Shown piece after piece: positions 38,837 to 47,688 of a stretch of DNA of 64,000 nt. The notes beneath the pieces are model-generated. The model was not told the DNA's origin and made no database searches. It saw only the letters and a list, made by a program, of their open reading frames with translations. The translations under genes and the position numbers were made by a program. Source of the stretch: Holophagales bacterium (GTDB taxonomy: Bacteria; Acidobacteriota; Thermoanaerobaculia; UBA5066); NCBI GenBank assembly GCA_016716705.1, contig JADJVF010000007.1, positions 124,001 to 188,000 on the forward strand. Direction: 5' to 3'. Positions within the stretch are counted from its first letter, which is position 1. The number at the start of each line of letters is the position of its first letter.

Positions 38837-39340
38837 CTACTTCGCGGCGGCGAGCGCCTTCTCGTAGTCCGGGTGGTGGGTCATCTCGGGGACGATCTCG
38901 GCGTACCTGACGAGGCCGTCCTTGCCGACGACGAAGATCGCGCGGGCCAGGAGCCGGAGCTCCTTGACGAGGACGCCGTACGCGTTCCCGAACGACGCGT
39001 CGCGGTGGTCGCTCAGGGTGAGCGCCTTCTCGATGCCGGCCACCGAGCAGAAGCGCTTGTTCGCGAACGGCAGGTCCATCGAGACGTTCAGGACGACGAC
39101 GTCGTCGGCGAGCTTCGTCGCCGTGTCGTTGAACCGCCGGAGCTGCGCGTCGCAGACCGGGGTGTCGAGCGACGGGGTGACGCTGAGGACGACGGTCTTG
39201 CCCGCGAAGTCCTTCAGGGTCTTGGCGCCGAGGCCATTGTCCAGGACGGTGAAGTCGGGAGCCTTGTCGCCGACCTTGATCTCGGGGCCGACGAGGGTGA
39301 GCGGGTTTCCGAGGAACGTGATGACTCCGGTTCTCTCCAT
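38837..39340 (-). CDS. tpx: Thiol peroxidase
   Basis: This 167-residue atypical 2-Cys peroxiredoxin of the Tpx type reduces peroxides with thioredoxin. The peroxidatic Cys lies in TPSLDTPVCDAQ and the resolving Cys in RFCSVAGIE, with the Tpx signature SMDLPFANKRFC. It starts MERTGVITFLGNPLTLVG at the ATG complementary to 39338-39340, the usual Tpx N-terminus. It lies 26 bases downstream of the oxygen-sensitive pyruvate oxidoreductase, a sensible place for an antioxidant enzyme. Confidence 0.97.
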   Translation of the reverse strand: MERTGVITFLGNPLTLVGPEIKVGDKAPDFTVLDNGLGAKTLKDFAGKTVVLSVTPSLDTPVCDAQLRRFNDTATKLADDVVVLNVSMDLPFANKRFCSVAGIEKALTLSDHRDASFGNAYGVLVKELRLLARAIFVVGKDGLVRYAEIVPEMTHHPDYEKALAAAK

Positions 39341-39366
39341 GTGCGTCTCTCCTTCTTCGCGGGGTC

Positions 39367-42300
39367 TCAGCTCGCGGCGAGCTTCGTGACTTCTTCCTTG
39401 AGGAGCATCGCGCCCCCCTTCAGCAGGTCGTCTCGGGTGATCTCGCCCTTCCCGAGGCGGGCGAGGAGGGCGCGCTGCGCCCGGTATTCCCTGTTGTCGA
39501 TGCCCGCCTTGCTCTGGAGGAGGCGCCACGCCTTCCGGCGCTCCACGCAGAGCAGGACCATCTGGCGCGAGAGCGAATAGTAGCCCGGCCGTCCCTCGTG
39601 GTCCTCGGCCTTCATGACGACCCCGAAGTCGGGGACGAAGACGGGGCTCTTCGGGTCGAGGACGCGCCGCTTGACGACGTCGTCCTGCGTGAGGAGGACG
39701 AGGACGTCGTCGAGGGCGACCATCGTCGACGCCTTCTCGGGCGTGACCTTCTTCAGGTGCTGGCGGAAGCGGGCCTCGGTGACGGCGTAGTGGGCGACGG
39801 TGTACTTCACCTTCTCGCCCGTCGACTTGAGCGTCGTCTCCCACCAGTCGCGGTCGTGGTTCGGGTTCCCCTTCAGCTCGAGCGCCTCGCGGTACGTCTC
39901 GCCCTTGCCGGGGTTGTAGGTGAACTCGGGGAGCATCCGGCTGTCGCGGGAGCGCTGGGACTGGAGGGTGGAGACGTCGTCGCCGACGCCGTGCTCGGGC
40001 TGGCAGGGGGTGAAGCTCTGGACGAACGCCGTCCCGCGGTACTCGAGGGCGTCGAGGATCGCCTTGTAGAGCTTCGGGGCGTTGGCCATCGAGACCTGCG
40101 CGACGAACGGCGACCCGTGGCCCGCGCAGAAGATCTCGGCGAGCCCCTTCTTCTCGGTCAGCTTGCCCTGCGTGGCCGCGCCGATCTGGTTCATGTCGAA
40201 GCCGCCGGTGATGACCGACGAGTCGGAGTTCTGCCCGCCCGTGTTCGAGTAGACCTGCGTGTCGAGCATCAGGAGCTTCACGTTCGGCCGGTTCTGGAGG
40301 ACGACCTTCGAGACGTTCTGGAAACCGATGTCGCCCATCCCGCCGTCGCCGCCGATGGCCCAGGCCTTCGGCAACTCGGCGACCTCCCGGTCGGTCATGA
40401 GGGCGTCGGAGAAGTGGGCGAGGTCGAAATACCCGGCTCCCGTCAGCGGGCCGTCGTCGCGGAGGAGGGCGTCGGCGAGCCGCTCGGGAATGACGGAGCG
40501 GCGGGCGTGGTCCTGGACGAACGCCTCGCCGAAGAGCCAGGCGACGGTGGCGCCGTCCTGGAAGAGGGAGTTCATCCACGGGTAGGGGTGCGGGTTGTTC
40601 GGCGGCGTCGAGCCGAAGACGGTGTTGCAGCCGGTGTGGGCGCCCATCGCCATGACCGACATCCCGTTCGCGAGCCGGCCGTCGATGGCCTGCAGCTCGC
40701 GGTGGTTCCAGGCTTCCTGGGCCAGGACCGCGCGGAGGGCGTCGACGATCTCCGCGTCCGAGATCGGTCCGTGCTCGGCGAGGCGGACGTCGGTGTCCTC
40801 GTCGTTCTCGCCGCCGAGCCCCATCAGGAGGTGGGCGACCGCTCTCGTGAAACGGGCGTAGTCGGCCGGGCTCTTCTCCTTCAGGGCCGCGAGGCGGGCG
40901 ACACCCGCCTCGGCGACGGCCTTCGCCTTGGCGGCGAGCCGGTCGGCCTTGGCGTGGTAGAGCGGGCGCATGTAGGCCTCGGTGACCGAGGCGACGGCGC
41001 GCAGGACCGTCTTCTCGCCGCAGCCGGCGCAGGCGCCGTCGCCCGAGACGAGGGCGTCGTAGGTCGAGCGGACCATGAGGTGGTTGCGCAGCGCCGCCTC
41101 GCGGGACGTCTGCGGGTGCCCGGCGTCGTAGAGGCCGAGGTACTTCTGCGGCGTGTCGCCGAGGAGGTTCAGGAAGCCCGTCGCCGTCGCGTGCCTCGCG
41201 TTCAGCTCCTCGGTCTCGTCGACCATCTTCAGCGCCTCGTGGTCGCCGCACTCGGTGACGCACTCGCCGCACCCCTTGCAGAGGTCGGAGACGAAGATGG
41301 AGAAGATGCCGCCGCCGCCCGGAGCCTTCTTCTCGGGGTTCGCGAAGATGGCGTTGACCTTGTTGTAGGCGAGGGGGAGCGTGTCGAGGATGGCGTAGAG
41401 CTGCGCCTTGCTCTCGTCCGAGACGACGCCGATCGGGTCGACGGCGGCGCGAACGAGGTCGCGGACGGGCGTCCCGGCCTTCGCCTTCTGCGCCTCGACC
41501 ATTCCGGCGCGGACGGATCTCTCGACGTCCGGCACGCTCGCGAGGAGCCGGGCCCGGTCCATCGGGTCCTTCACGTAGGCCCGCACCGCCGTCGTCAGGA
41601 CCGTCGTGAGGTCCTGCGCCGTGTTCGGGAGCGCGGTGTCGGGGCACGACGAGATGCACTCCATGCACTGCGTGCAGTTCTCGGCGATGAAGACGGGCGT
41701 CATCCGCCGCGCGACGTACTTCGTCGCCGTCTCGCCGGTCGCCGCCGCGCCGACGCCCGCCGCCGCCAGGACCGACGCCGGCTGGTGGTAGCCGAGGCCC
41801 GCCCGGAACTCCCTCTCGAACGTCGCCCGCTGGAAGACGGGGGCCCGCTCGGCCTGGTCGGCCGGCTTCGGAACGGCCCGGCACGTGGCCCCGCACTCGG
41901 CGAGCGGGAAGAGCGACTCTCCCCGCATGCTCGAGCGGTCGGGCGCGTCGACGGCGCCGTAGACGATCTCCTTCACCCGCGAGAAGCCCTGGAGCATGAC
42001 CTCCATGTTCGAGGCGACGACGGCGTCGCCGAAGCGCCCGAACTTCTTCCGGTACTGCTTCTCGACCTGCTCGTTGAAGTGCTCGCGGCCGATCCCGAAC
42101 TCTTCGAGGAAGGGCGAGACGGCGAAGAACGCGCCGAGGAAGGCGTTCCCCTGCATCCGGAGCTGCAGGTCGGGGCGCTCGGTGGCGGCGCGGGCGATGT
42201 CGAAGCCGGGGAGGGTGTAGAGGCGGATCTTCTTGTCGAGGATCTCCTGCCGGTACTTCCGCGGGATCCGCGTCCAGGCCGTCTCGGGGCTCTCGTCCGA

Positions 42301-44004
42301 CTCCCAGACGAAGGCGCCCCCCTCGTCCATCCCGTCGAGCGGGTTCGTGTGGATGAAGGCCTTCGGGTCGCAGCAGAGGACGACGGTCACGTGCCGCAGG
42401 TCGCAGTTGACCCGGATCCGCTCCGGGGCGACGACGAGGAAGTACTCGGTCGGCGCCCCCTTCTTCTCCGACCCGTACTTCGGGTTCGCCGAGACGTGGA
42501 CGACCTCTTTCCGCCGTCCCAGCTCGTCCACGGCGCCGTCGCGTTCGGCCACGTGGTCGCCCAGCTCGCCGATGATCTCGCCGAGGTTCTTGCCGGTCGT
42601 GATCATTCCCCAGCCGCCGATCGAGTGGAGGCGGACGGCGATGGCGCCGTGGGGGAGGAGCGACGGCCGCTCGGCGGCCTTCACCTCGTAGGGATGGTCG
42701 ACGCCGACGACGAAGAGCGTCGTCCCGTCCGCCTCGGTGTGGCCGTCCTTGCGGGCGATCGTCCCCGTGGCGAATCCGTACGCCCCAAGGATCCCCTCGG
42801 GCCGGAAGTCGCGCGAGCCGAGGCCGTAGATGCCCGAGAAGAAGCGCGGCACTTCCGCAGGACCGATCGTCCCGGCCTGGACCGCTTTCGTGAACGCGGT
42901 CCGGATGTCGCGCGCGAGCGGGTTGTCGCCGGCGAGCGGCTGGTCGGTCCGCTCCATGACGAGGACGTTCTTCTTGCCGGCGAGGGCCGCGACGTAGGCC
43001 GCCTCCGGAGTCGGGCGGAGGACGTTCACGTGGATCGAGCCGGCCTTCTCTCCCTTCGCGCGGAGGTGGTCGACCGCGGCCTCGATGTTCTCGGCGGCCG
43101 AGCCGAGGGAGACGAAGACCGTCTCGGCGTCCTCGCAGCGGTACTGCGAGAGGAGGCCGTAGTGCCGCCCCGTCAGCTCCCCGAACTCGGCGTAGGCCGC
43201 CTCGAGCATCGGGAGGATCGGCTCGCAGAACGCGGAGCGGTGCGCGACCACCCCGTTCATGTAGTGCTCCTGGTTCTGGACGGGGCCGAGGAGGAGCGGG
43301 TTCTGAAGGTCGATCATCGCCGGCACGCGGCGGCGCTTCGGACCGAAGAGCGTGCGCTGCGCGTCCGTCGGACAGTCGATGAGATCGTGGGGCGCGCCGA
43401 GGAACTCGCGCATCAGCTCCGCCTCGTGGCGGAAGAACGTCCGCTCGAGGTGCGACGTGAGGAAGCCGTCCTGGATGTTGATGCCGGGCGTCAGGGAGAG
43501 CTCGGCGACCTTCCGGATGATCAGCGCCTGGTCGGCCGCCTGCTGCGAGTCCTTGCCGAACAGCATGATCCAGCCGGTGTCCATGACGGCGTAGATGTCG
43601 TCGTGCCCGCAGTGGACGTTCAGCGCGTGCTTCGTCAGCGCGCGGGCCGAGACCTCGAGGATCATCGTCGAGAACTTGCCGGGGGCGTGGTAGTACTGCT
43701 CGGAGCCGTAGACGATCCCCTGCCCCGAGGTGAAGTTCACCGTCCGCTTCCCGCAGACCGAGAAGGCGATCGCCCCGCCCTGCGCCGAGTGCTCGCCCTC
43801 CGTCTCCACGGCGAGCTTGCTGGCGCCGAAGACGTTGAGCCTTCCCTCGGCGAACGAGAGCTGGTAGTTCTCGCCCATCTCGGTCGACGGGGTGATCGGG
43901 TAGAAGACTCCACCGTCCGTGATGCGCGCTTCCGTGTGGTAGGCGACGAGCTGGTTCCCGTTCGTCGTGATCCGGATTCCCGGGTAGCGGGGCGTTCCAT
44001 TCAT
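39367..44004 (-). CDS. nifJ: Pyruvate:ferredoxin (flavodoxin) oxidoreductase, extra-long single chain
   Basis: This 1545-residue enzyme carries out CoA- and TPP-dependent oxidation of pyruvate to acetyl-CoA with ferredoxin or flavodoxin. The alpha-type N-terminal domain carries FYPITPSTEMGE. The gamma-type domain contains LHSIGGWGMITTGKNL. Two 4Fe-4S motifs, CTQCMECISSC (near 775) and CKGCGECVTEC (near 910), are followed by the proximal-cluster CAGCGEKT (near 993) and the TPP site GDGGMGDIGFQN with NTGGQNSDSS (near 1220-1270). Typical single-chain enzymes have about 1170-1200 residues. The excess lies between and after the ferredoxin clusters (about 90 extra residues each) and at the C-terminus. 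Indicates fermentative or low-oxygen metabolism. Confidence 0.95.
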   Translation of the reverse strand: MNGTPRYPGIRITTNGNQLVAYHTEARITDGGVFYPITPSTEMGENYQLSFAEGRLNVFGASKLAVETEGEHSAQGGAIAFSVCGKRTVNFTSGQGIVYGSEQYYHAPGKFSTMILEVSARALTKHALNVHCGHDDIYAVMDTGWIMLFGKDSQQAADQALIIRKVAELSLTPGINIQDGFLTSHLERTFFRHEAELMREFLGAPHDLIDCPTDAQRTLFGPKRRRVPAMIDLQNPLLLGPVQNQEHYMNGVVAHRSAFCEPILPMLEAAYAEFGELTGRHYGLLSQYRCEDAETVFVSLGSAAENIEAAVDHLRAKGEKAGSIHVNVLRPTPEAAYVAALAGKKNVLVMERTDQPLAGDNPLARDIRTAFTKAVQAGTIGPAEVPRFFSGIYGLGSRDFRPEGILGAYGFATGTIARKDGHTEADGTTLFVVGVDHPYEVKAAERPSLLPHGAIAVRLHSIGGWGMITTGKNLGEIIGELGDHVAERDGAVDELGRRKEVVHVSANPKYGSEKKGAPTEYFLVVAPERIRVNCDLRHVTVVLCCDPKAFIHTNPLDGMDEGGAFVWESDESPETAWTRIPRKYRQEILDKKIRLYTLPGFDIARAATERPDLQLRMQGNAFLGAFFAVSPFLEEFGIGREHFNEQVEKQYRKKFGRFGDAVVASNMEVMLQGFSRVKEIVYGAVDAPDRSSMRGESLFPLAECGATCRAVPKPADQAERAPVFQRATFEREFRAGLGYHQPASVLAAAGVGAAATGETATKYVARRMTPVFIAENCTQCMECISSCPDTALPNTAQDLTTVLTTAVRAYVKDPMDRARLLASVPDVERSVRAGMVEAQKAKAGTPVRDLVRAAVDPIGVVSDESKAQLYAILDTLPLAYNKVNAIFANPEKKAPGGGGIFSIFVSDLCKGCGECVTECGDHEALKMVDETEELNARHATATGFLNLLGDTPQKYLGLYDAGHPQTSREAALRNHLMVRSTYDALVSGDGACAGCGEKTVLRAVASVTEAYMRPLYHAKADRLAAKAKAVAEAGVARLAALKEKSPADYARFTRAVAHLLMGLGGENDEDTDVRLAEHGPISDAEIVDALRAVLAQEAWNHRELQAIDGRLANGMSVMAMGAHTGCNTVFGSTPPNNPHPYPWMNSLFQDGATVAWLFGEAFVQDHARRSVIPERLADALLRDDGPLTGAGYFDLAHFSDALMTDREVAELPKAWAIGGDGGMGDIGFQNVSKVVLQNRPNVKLLMLDTQVYSNTGGQNSDSSVITGGFDMNQIGAATQGKLTEKKGLAEIFCAGHGSPFVAQVSMANAPKLYKAILDALEYRGTAFVQSFTPCQPEHGVGDDVSTLQSQRSRDSRMLPEFTYNPGKGETYREALELKGNPNHDRDWWETTLKSTGEKVKYTVAHYAVTEARFRQHLKKVTPEKASTMVALDDVLVLLTQDDVVKRRVLDPKSPVFVPDFGVVMKAEDHEGRPGYYSLSRQMVLLCVERRKAWRLLQSKAGIDNREYRAQRALLARLGKGEITRDDLLKGGAMLLKEEVTKLAAS

Positions 44005-44096
44005 CTCGAGATCCCCCTGGCGGCGCTCAGCCGGTGGACATTAGACGCCCTCCGGGAGGGGAAACGAAGACCCCGGACGCAGCAGACCGGACCTCT

Positions 44097-45182
44097 TCAG
44101 CGCCCGGGCGCCTTCGCCTCCAGCGCCCGTCTCGCGGACTTCCCGAGGGCCGGCTCCTTCGTCCTCTTCGTGACTTCGAGGTAGAGGGTGGCGACGGCTC
44201 GCGGGCCGGCGGCAAGGGCCTCGAGGTACTTCACCGTCCCTGCGCGCCGGAGGAGCGTCTCGGTCATCTTCACCCCGACGACGGAGGAGTGCCGGGCCCA
44301 GAAATCGCCGCGCAGCGTCACGGTGCCGAGCGCCTCCCGCCGGGCCGGCTCCTTCGCCTTCGGGTCGAGAAGCGTCTCGGCTGCGGCGTTCCAGCGGTCG
44401 AAGCTCCTCTGGATCGGCTCTTCGAACATCGTCCCGAGCGGGTAGAACTCGTCGGGGAAGAGAAACATCGTCGCAGGGCCCTCGGCGACGGTGCGGGCCA
44501 GGAGGGCGTCGAAATCGGAGTCCTTCTCCTCCGGCCAGGCCGGCGGGATACGGAAGGGGGCGAACAGCCGCTTCCACGACTCGGCGGCCGCGGTGCGCAG
44601 GAGCGAGAGGACGACCTCGCGGGGGACGACGTCGGCGACCCCCTCGGGGGCGAGGCGTGGCAGGTCGGCGAAGAGCCAGGTCGTCTCGCCGTCGCTCTCC
44701 GCCACGACGTCGTCGAAGCCGGCCAGGCTGAAGAGCGGGACGACGCGGAGGCGGGCCGTGACGGGCGTCGAGGAAGGGAGAAGCGCGGCGATGCGGCGCG
44801 CCTCGATCATCGCCGCGGGCGTGCCGTCGGTCTCGAGGGAGTCGAGGATCTTCGTGAAGGTCGCGGCGCGACTGGAGTAGCCGCTCAGGAGCGGGTCGGG
44901 CGTGCCGGCCGCGACGGAGACGAGCCGGCCCACGACGTCGTCGGGGTTGCGCCCGCCGCGGGAGAGCGCCTGCTGGAAGGCTCGGGAGGCCCGAAGCCGT
45001 TTCAGCGCCTCCGGGGCGTCGGGACGGCCGGCGAGGAGCGTGAGGATGTCCCGGGCGGGTCCGACGTCGACGGTCATCGTCACGTCGTGGACCACCGGGC
45101 GCGTGACGTCGACGGGCGGACCGGCCTGCGGCGGGGGGACGGAAACCGCTGCCAGGGCGAGAGCCAACGCGGTGCTAAGCAA
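44097..45182 (-). CDS. Exported protein of unknown function
   Basis: The likely start is TTG at 45182 (8-base overlap with the HAD gene), giving 361 residues with a signal peptide (LSTALALALAAVSVPPPQAG). An upstream in-frame ATG at 45281 would bury this signal and overlap the HAD gene by over 100 bases. The mature part is helical and Leu/Ala-rich, with segments FEEPIQRSFDRWNAAAETLL and HSSVVGVKMTETLLRRAG. The layout recalls putative Zn-peptidase families such as DUF2268/DUF5700, but no HExxH is present, so I do not assign activity. It is the last gene of a three-gene operon with the esterase and the HAD phosphatase. Confidence 0.7.
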   Translation of the reverse strand: MLSTALALALAAVSVPPPQAGPPVDVTRPVVHDVTMTVDVGPARDILTLLAGRPDAPEALKRLRASRAFQQALSRGGRNPDDVVGRLVSVAAGTPDPLLSGYSSRAATFTKILDSLETDGTPAAMIEARRIAALLPSSTPVTARLRVVPLFSLAGFDDVVAESDGETTWLFADLPRLAPEGVADVVPREVVLSLLRTAAAESWKRLFAPFRIPPAWPEEKDSDFDALLARTVAEGPATMFLFPDEFYPLGTMFEEPIQRSFDRWNAAAETLLDPKAKEPARREALGTVTLRGDFWARHSSVVGVKMTETLLRRAGTVKYLEALAAGPRAVATLYLEVTKRTKEPALGKSARRALEAKAPGR

Positions 45183-45867
45183 GGATCGCCTCGCAGGCCG
45201 ACTCGACGTCGGCGAAGCTCGAAAGAACGACGTCGGCGCCGGCGGCCCGAAGCTCCTCGACGCTCGTTCGGCCCGTCGCAACCGCCACCACGCGGGCGCC
45301 GATCGCGCGGCCGCACTCCACGTCGGCGCGGGCGTCGCCCACCACGACGGTCTCGGAGGGCGAGAACGGCCGGCCCGTCCGCTCGAGGGCGCGGGCGAGA
45401 GCGATCGGCCCGAGGTCGACGCGCCGCGGCGCCTCGTCGCCGAAGACCCCGAAGTGGAAGTGGTTCCAGAGGCCCGCCGCCGTCAGCTTGATGCGGGCGC
45501 CACGCTGGACGTTTCCCGTCAGGAGGGCGGGGACGACCGACGGGGACGCCGAGACGCGGGCGACGAGGTCGGCGACGCCGGGCTTGAGCGCCGGCGGGTG
45601 GGCGGAGAGCGCCTCCTCGAGGAGGTCGAGGTAGAGGGAGAGGGCGGCGGGGCGGCGCTCGACGATGACGTCGTCCGGAATCCCGGCGTCCCGCATCAGC
45701 TCGAAGACGATGACCGGGTCGAGCCGGCCCTCGAACCGGTACGAAGCCACGTCGCCCTCGGTCCCGAAGGTCCGGCGCAGCGCTTCCGAGAAGGAGTCGA
45801 GGCCCTTGCGCCCCGACGAGAGCAGGGTCCCGTCGACGTCGAACAACACGAGGCGGGGTCTGCTCAC
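45175..45867 (-). CDS. HAD-family phosphatase (phosphoglycolate phosphatase-like)
   Basis: This 230-residue protein starts at GTG 45867, overlapping the esterase stop by 4 bases. HAD motif I is FDVDGTLL with both catalytic Asp, motif II TGN, motif III is a Lys in the cap-to-core region, and motif IV VVGDARADVECG. The C1 cap is helical, as in phosphoglycolate phosphatase/beta-phosphoglucomutase relatives. It hydrolyses a small phosphorylated metabolite; the exact substrate cannot be told from sequence. Confidence 0.88.
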   Translation of the reverse strand: MSRPRLVLFDVDGTLLSSGRKGLDSFSEALRRTFGTEGDVASYRFEGRLDPVIVFELMRDAGIPDDVIVERRPAALSLYLDLLEEALSAHPPALKPGVADLVARVSASPSVVPALLTGNVQRGARIKLTAAGLWNHFHFGVFGDEAPRRVDLGPIALARALERTGRPFSPSETVVVGDARADVECGRAIGARVVAVATGRTSVEELRAAGADVVLSSFADVESACEAILA

Positions 45868-46742
45868 CCGGCCACCTCGGCCCGGTCGAGACGGCGCGCC
45901 ACGCCCGCGGCGAAAGGAACGAAGACGGAGCGCCAGTAGGCCCAGTCGTGCCCGCCGGGCTCGAGAACGAGCTCGCTGCGGCCTCCGAGCGCCGTGACGA
46001 GCTTGTGGAAATAGGAGCCGACGTCGGAGAGGAGGTACTTGTCCTCGGTTCCGCACCGGAGGAGGAGCTCGGGCGCGCGGCCGGCGAGGCCGGGCTCGTC
46101 GAGGAGGATCGAGGCGAGGTCGTTCTTCCGCCAGGGGCCGGTCGCCGTGCTGTCGCCGAAGACGCGTCGGAAGGCGGGGCGGACGAGGAACGGGAGGCTC
46201 TCGACGGAGCGGCGGGAGAGCTGCTGGACGGCCGCGGAGAGGCCGGCGGTGACGGTGAAGAGCTCCGGCGAGCGGAGCCCCCACCGGACGGCGCCGTACC
46301 CTCCCATCGAGATCCCGGCGGCGGCGCGGGCCGACCGGCGAGGGAGCGTCCGGAAGGCGCCGTCGACGAACGGCACGAGCGTGGACGCGAGAAACGCGCC
46401 GTAGAGGACCTTCCCGTCGTACGAGTCGGTGAACCAGGTGCCGACGCCGCGCGGCGACACGACGAGCATCTCGGGAAGGCGGCCGGCCGCCATCTCGGCG
46501 TCCAGCTGCGCGGCGATTCCCCGCCTGGCGAGCGTCTCCTCGTTTCCGAACCCGTCGTGGAGGAAGTAGAGGACCGGGTACTGGCGGGCGGGCGCCTCGC
46601 CGTAGGAGGGCGGGAGCTGGACGACGACCCGCGCGGGGGCGGGGAGGTGGGGCGAGGCGACGAGCCTCGTCTCGAAGCGCGGCTCTGCTGCGGCCGGCGG
46701 TGCGGCGAGAAGGAGCGCGGCGAGGATCAGGGTTGGCTTCAG
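45864..46742 (-). CDS. Exported esterase (esterase D/Fes-type alpha/beta hydrolase)
   Basis: The conserved part begins well upstream of the ATG at 46493. The frame is open back to a CTG at 46742 that follows a GGAGG by 5 bases, and no ATG/GTG/TTG lies between it and the upstream stop. That start gives 292 residues with a signal peptide (TLILAALLLAAPPAAAEP), then YPVLYFLHDGFGNEETL. The nucleophile elbow is GISMGGYGA, the acidic residue lies near LLRCGTEDKYLL, and the catalytic His in PGGHDWAYW. Family members include S-formylglutathione hydrolase, mycolyl esterase and feruloyl esterase. An unusual CTG start or a nearby indel must explain the missing standard start. Confidence 0.8.
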   Translation of the reverse strand: MKPTLILAALLLAAPPAAAEPRFETRLVASPHLPAPARVVVQLPPSYGEAPARQYPVLYFLHDGFGNEETLARRGIAAQLDAEMAAGRLPEMLVVSPRGVGTWFTDSYDGKVLYGAFLASTLVPFVDGAFRTLPRRSARAAAGISMGGYGAVRWGLRSPELFTVTAGLSAAVQQLSRRSVESLPFLVRPAFRRVFGDSTATGPWRKNDLASILLDEPGLAGRAPELLLRCGTEDKYLLSDVGSYFHKLVTALGGRSELVLEPGGHDWAYWRSVFVPFAAGVARRLDRAEVAG

Positions 46743-46789
46743 GCGGGCCTCCGGCGGCGATTGTAGGTGCCCGCCGCGTGCTGTCCGTC

Positions 46790-46894
46790 ATGCTAGCCTT
46801 CTTCGGATTCGCGCTCGGCATCCGCGGAGGCCCGTCCGGCGAAGAGAAGTCCGGCGCCGCGGAGGATCCCGGCGCGGGAGGCCTGAGGGGATGA
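46790..46894 (+). CDS. Possible small protein translationally coupled to the SDR gene
   Basis: This 34-codon frame starts at ATG 46790 with a hydrophobic head (MLAFFGFALGIRGG) and ends in a TGA that overlaps ATG 46891 by 4 bases. It may only be a leader that delivers ribosomes to the next gene. No family known, so it is weakly supported. Confidence 0.25.
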   Translation: MLAFFGFALGIRGGPSGEEKSGAAEDPGAGGLRG

Positions 46895-47643
46895 GCGTGC
46901 CAGCGGACCAGAAGATGCTTTCCGGGAAGACCGTCGTCGTGACCGGGGCCGGCCGCGGCATCGGCCGCGCCATCGCGCTCGCCGCGGCCCGGGCCGGCGC
47001 CACCGTCGTCCTCGCCTCGCGGACCCAGGATCAGCTCGACGACGTGGTCCGCGAGGCCGCTTCCCTCGGCGGCAGCGCCCTCGCCGTGGCCGCCGACGTG
47101 AGGAGCCGGGATGACGTGGAGCGTCTCGTCTCGCGCGCCGTCGAAGAGACGGGGCGGATCGACGCCGTCGTCAACAACGCGGGCGTCTTCGTCTGGAAGC
47201 CGCTCGAGAAGCTCTCCGAGGAGGAGTGGGACCGGGTCCTCGAGACGAACCTCAAGTCGACCTACCTCCTCGTCCACGCCGCGCTCCCCGAGCTGAAGAA
47301 GAGCCGAGGCCGCATCCTGAACGTCTCGTCCGTTCACGGCACCGCCGGCGACGCGAACGTCGTCGCGCACTGCGCCGCCAAGTTCGGGCTCGTCGGCCTG
47401 ACGAAGGCCCTCGCGCTGGAGCTGCGTCCGCACGGCATCTCGGTGAACGCCATCTGCCCCGGTTCGACGGACAACCGGACCCGCAACCTGGAGGGGGTCC
47501 CGCACGAGAAGCCCCTCGAGGAGAAGCTCGACGCCTTCGACGTCGCGGCCGCCGCCCTCTTCCTCCTCTCGCCCGCCGCCGGGACCGTCACCGGGGCGGT
47601 CCTCGACGTCTGGGGCGGGACCAGGCTCGAGGTAAAAGCGTGA
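46891..47643 (+). CDS. Short-chain dehydrogenase-like protein with His in place of catalytic Tyr
   Basis: This 250-residue classical SDR fold shows the cofactor loop TGAGRGIG (residues 18-25), DV in AVAADVRS, NNAG, and the Ser of NVSSVHG (Ser147). Thirteen residues later, where Tyr is expected in YxxxK, the sequence is HCAAK (codon 160 is CAC, then Lys164). A single T to C change from TAC would produce this. The rest is intact, including the PGST motif (ICPGSTDN). It may be a 3-oxoacyl-ACP-reductase-like enzyme with altered chemistry, an inactive binding protein, or a base error. Confidence 0.88.
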   Translation: MSVPADQKMLSGKTVVVTGAGRGIGRAIALAAARAGATVVLASRTQDQLDDVVREAASLGGSALAVAADVRSRDDVERLVSRAVEETGRIDAVVNNAGVFVWKPLEKLSEEEWDRVLETNLKSTYLLVHAALPELKKSRGRILNVSSVHGTAGDANVVAHCAAKFGLVGLTKALALELRPHGISVNAICPGSTDNRTRNLEGVPHEKPLEEKLDAFDVAAAALFLLSPAAGTVTGAVLDVWGGTRLEVKA

Positions 47644-47688
47644 AGAATCCGAACTCGAGCCCCCCTCGTAGCGTGACGGGAGTGCAGA

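Noticed and set aside
39598..44184. A 1528-codon plus-strand frame opposite the pyruvate oxidoreductase
   Set aside because: It is an antisense shadow of the oxidoreductase gene with Arg/Glu/Val-rich composition.
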